In this document: positions 30,453 through 31,161 of the stretch, in pieces
Layout: each line of letters opens with the position of its first letter
How positions within the stretch are numbered: position 1 is the stretch's first letter
DNA from: a bacterium
GTDB taxonomy: Bacteria > Patescibacteriota > Minisyncoccia > UBA6257 > JAGGUH01
Direction of reading: 5' to 3'
DNA: 31,161 nt
NCBI GenBank assembly: GCA_021158645.1
Contig: JAGGUH010000020.1
Location: 1-31,161 of the forward strand
Notes under the pieces: model-generated
The model's database searches: none
What the model was told of the DNA's origin: nothing
The model's input: only the letters and a program-made list of their open reading frames with translations
Translations under genes and position numbers: made by a program

Positions 30453-31161
30453 ATGTTAAGAAGAATTAAAAAAATTAAAGAAGTCGAACTGGTTTATAGA
30501 TGTTCCGCATATAGAATTGGTAAAATTAACTCTAATTTATGGCTTAAATTGTTATGGCAAATCAACGCTTTCAGATACTCTCCATTCAGTTAAAAACTAA
30601 AACTCGAAAATTCTTTCTAATAGAAAATCAATGGTAAGAAAACAGAGGACATATCGAACAAGAGATAAGGTTCGCTGCAAAAACAGATATAGGCGAGGAA
30701 AAAGAAATTTTTTGTACAAGGCAAAGATGGAATGCGATAAATTTTGATTTTTCAATAGAAGTTTTTGACTCCCGGTTTATTGAAGATAGTGTTTTTTGAT
30801 GGTTTAACGATTTTGAGGTTTAATAAAGAAAATTTTACTAATTTACTGATAGGAGAAAGGAGAGAAAAGCGTAGGGATAGGTAAAAAAATAGATGTGCTA
30901 AAAAGGGAGTTGCGGGAAGAGACAAAAATTGTTGGAGACTTGAAGGGTTTATTAATTGGTTGAAACAACAAAAGATACTAAAGAATTAAAAAAATCAATT
31001 ACTGAAAAAAACTAAAATTATACAACTGGAAGAGCCAAACAAAATAAGCATTACAGATTTTCTGCTTCTGATTGAAAAGATAGAAACTTTTATTAAAAAG
31101 TTTTAGTGATATTGATAATTTGGCACATAGGCATATAGTTGAATGCAAGAGTATATTAAAC
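30453..31161 (+). pseudogene. Decayed AAA_13 (PrrC-like) ATPase, 5' part
   Basis: Pieces of one protein appear in order but in changing frames. They are M-L-R-R-I-K-K-I-K (ATG 30453), then F-I-D-V-P-H-I-E-L-V-K-L-T-L-I-Y-G with Walker A-like G-L-N-C-Y-G-K-S-T (30541-30567), then I-E-V-F-D-S-R-F-I-E-D-S-V-F ending at TGA 30797, then N-L-L-I-G-E (about 30840), V-G-I-G-K-K-I-D-V-L-K-R-E-L (30871-30912), and L-E-E-P-N-K-I-S-I-T-D-F-L-L-L-I-E-K-I-E (from 31026). The wording I-Y-G-x-N-G-x-G-K-S/T-T, V-F-N-x-D-F-I and L-G-E followed by coiled coil is typical of the AAA_13 group that includes the anticodon nuclease PrrC. At least five frameshifts occur. The nuclease end, if any, is beyond the window. 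Confidence 0.75.

Overview
The window is very AT-rich chromosomal DNA with the standard bacterial code (TGA ends several genes). Coding is tight, with many 4-30 nt overlaps. EF-Ts is short, the peptidoglycan enzymes are compact, a surface protein joins fibronectin III to a peptidoglycan-binding domain, and there is a small GIY-YIG gene. Together these suggest a Candidate Phyla Radiation (Patescibacteria), Parcubacteria-like organism. The lineage is inferred from gene style; there is no rRNA in the window to confirm it.

Layout. Positions 1-1384 hold the 3' part of a surface protein and a terminator. Positions 1410-8356 are minus-strand envelope and chromosome-maintenance genes: a uvrD-rsmA-scpB-dacA-mraY operon, then murJ, all apart from murJ packed with gaps of 42 nt or less. 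The plus-strand genes rpsB (8592-9428) and tsf (14726-15310), usually neighbours in bacteria, are separated here by about 5 kb. That block holds three minus-strand genes: a DEAH-box HrpA-like helicase, a zinc-motif protein resembling the missing HrpA C-terminal part, and an unknown 207-residue protein. A perfect 32-bp direct repeat flanks the block. After tsf come a small membrane protein, tRNA-Thr and tRNA-Tyr with a large hairpin between them, and parB. The minus-strand operon clpB-mreB-holB-tyrS follows, converging on parB. Then come ftsW, a small SPW-motif membrane protein and queA on the plus strand, and dnaB and a pilin-like gene on the minus strand.

From about 27.7 kb the character changes to accessory DNA. 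A degraded tRNA 5' remnant runs into a GIY-YIG nuclease gene that is out of frame by one TA unit of a TA repeat. An intact tRNA-Val and 540 bp of gene-free, more GC-rich DNA follow. The last 2.5 kb is a decaying defence island: a frameshifted XRE-type controller, an apparently intact TdeIII-like restriction endonuclease with a beta-class DNA methyltransferase (ATGA overlap, strong Shine-Dalgarno), and the shattered start of an AAA_13/PrrC-like ATPase that continues past the window.

The core genes cover lipid II synthesis and flipping (mraY, murJ), cell-wall remodelling and shape (dacA, ftsW, mreB), segregation (scpB, parB), replication and repair (dnaB, holB, uvrD), translation (rpsB, tsf, tyrS, rsmA, queA, tRNAs) and protein quality control (clpB). 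Several core genes have a -10-like box only 7-10 nt before the start codon and no Shine-Dalgarno, suggesting leaderless transcripts. The restriction-modification pair instead uses a textbook Shine-Dalgarno, consistent with foreign origin.
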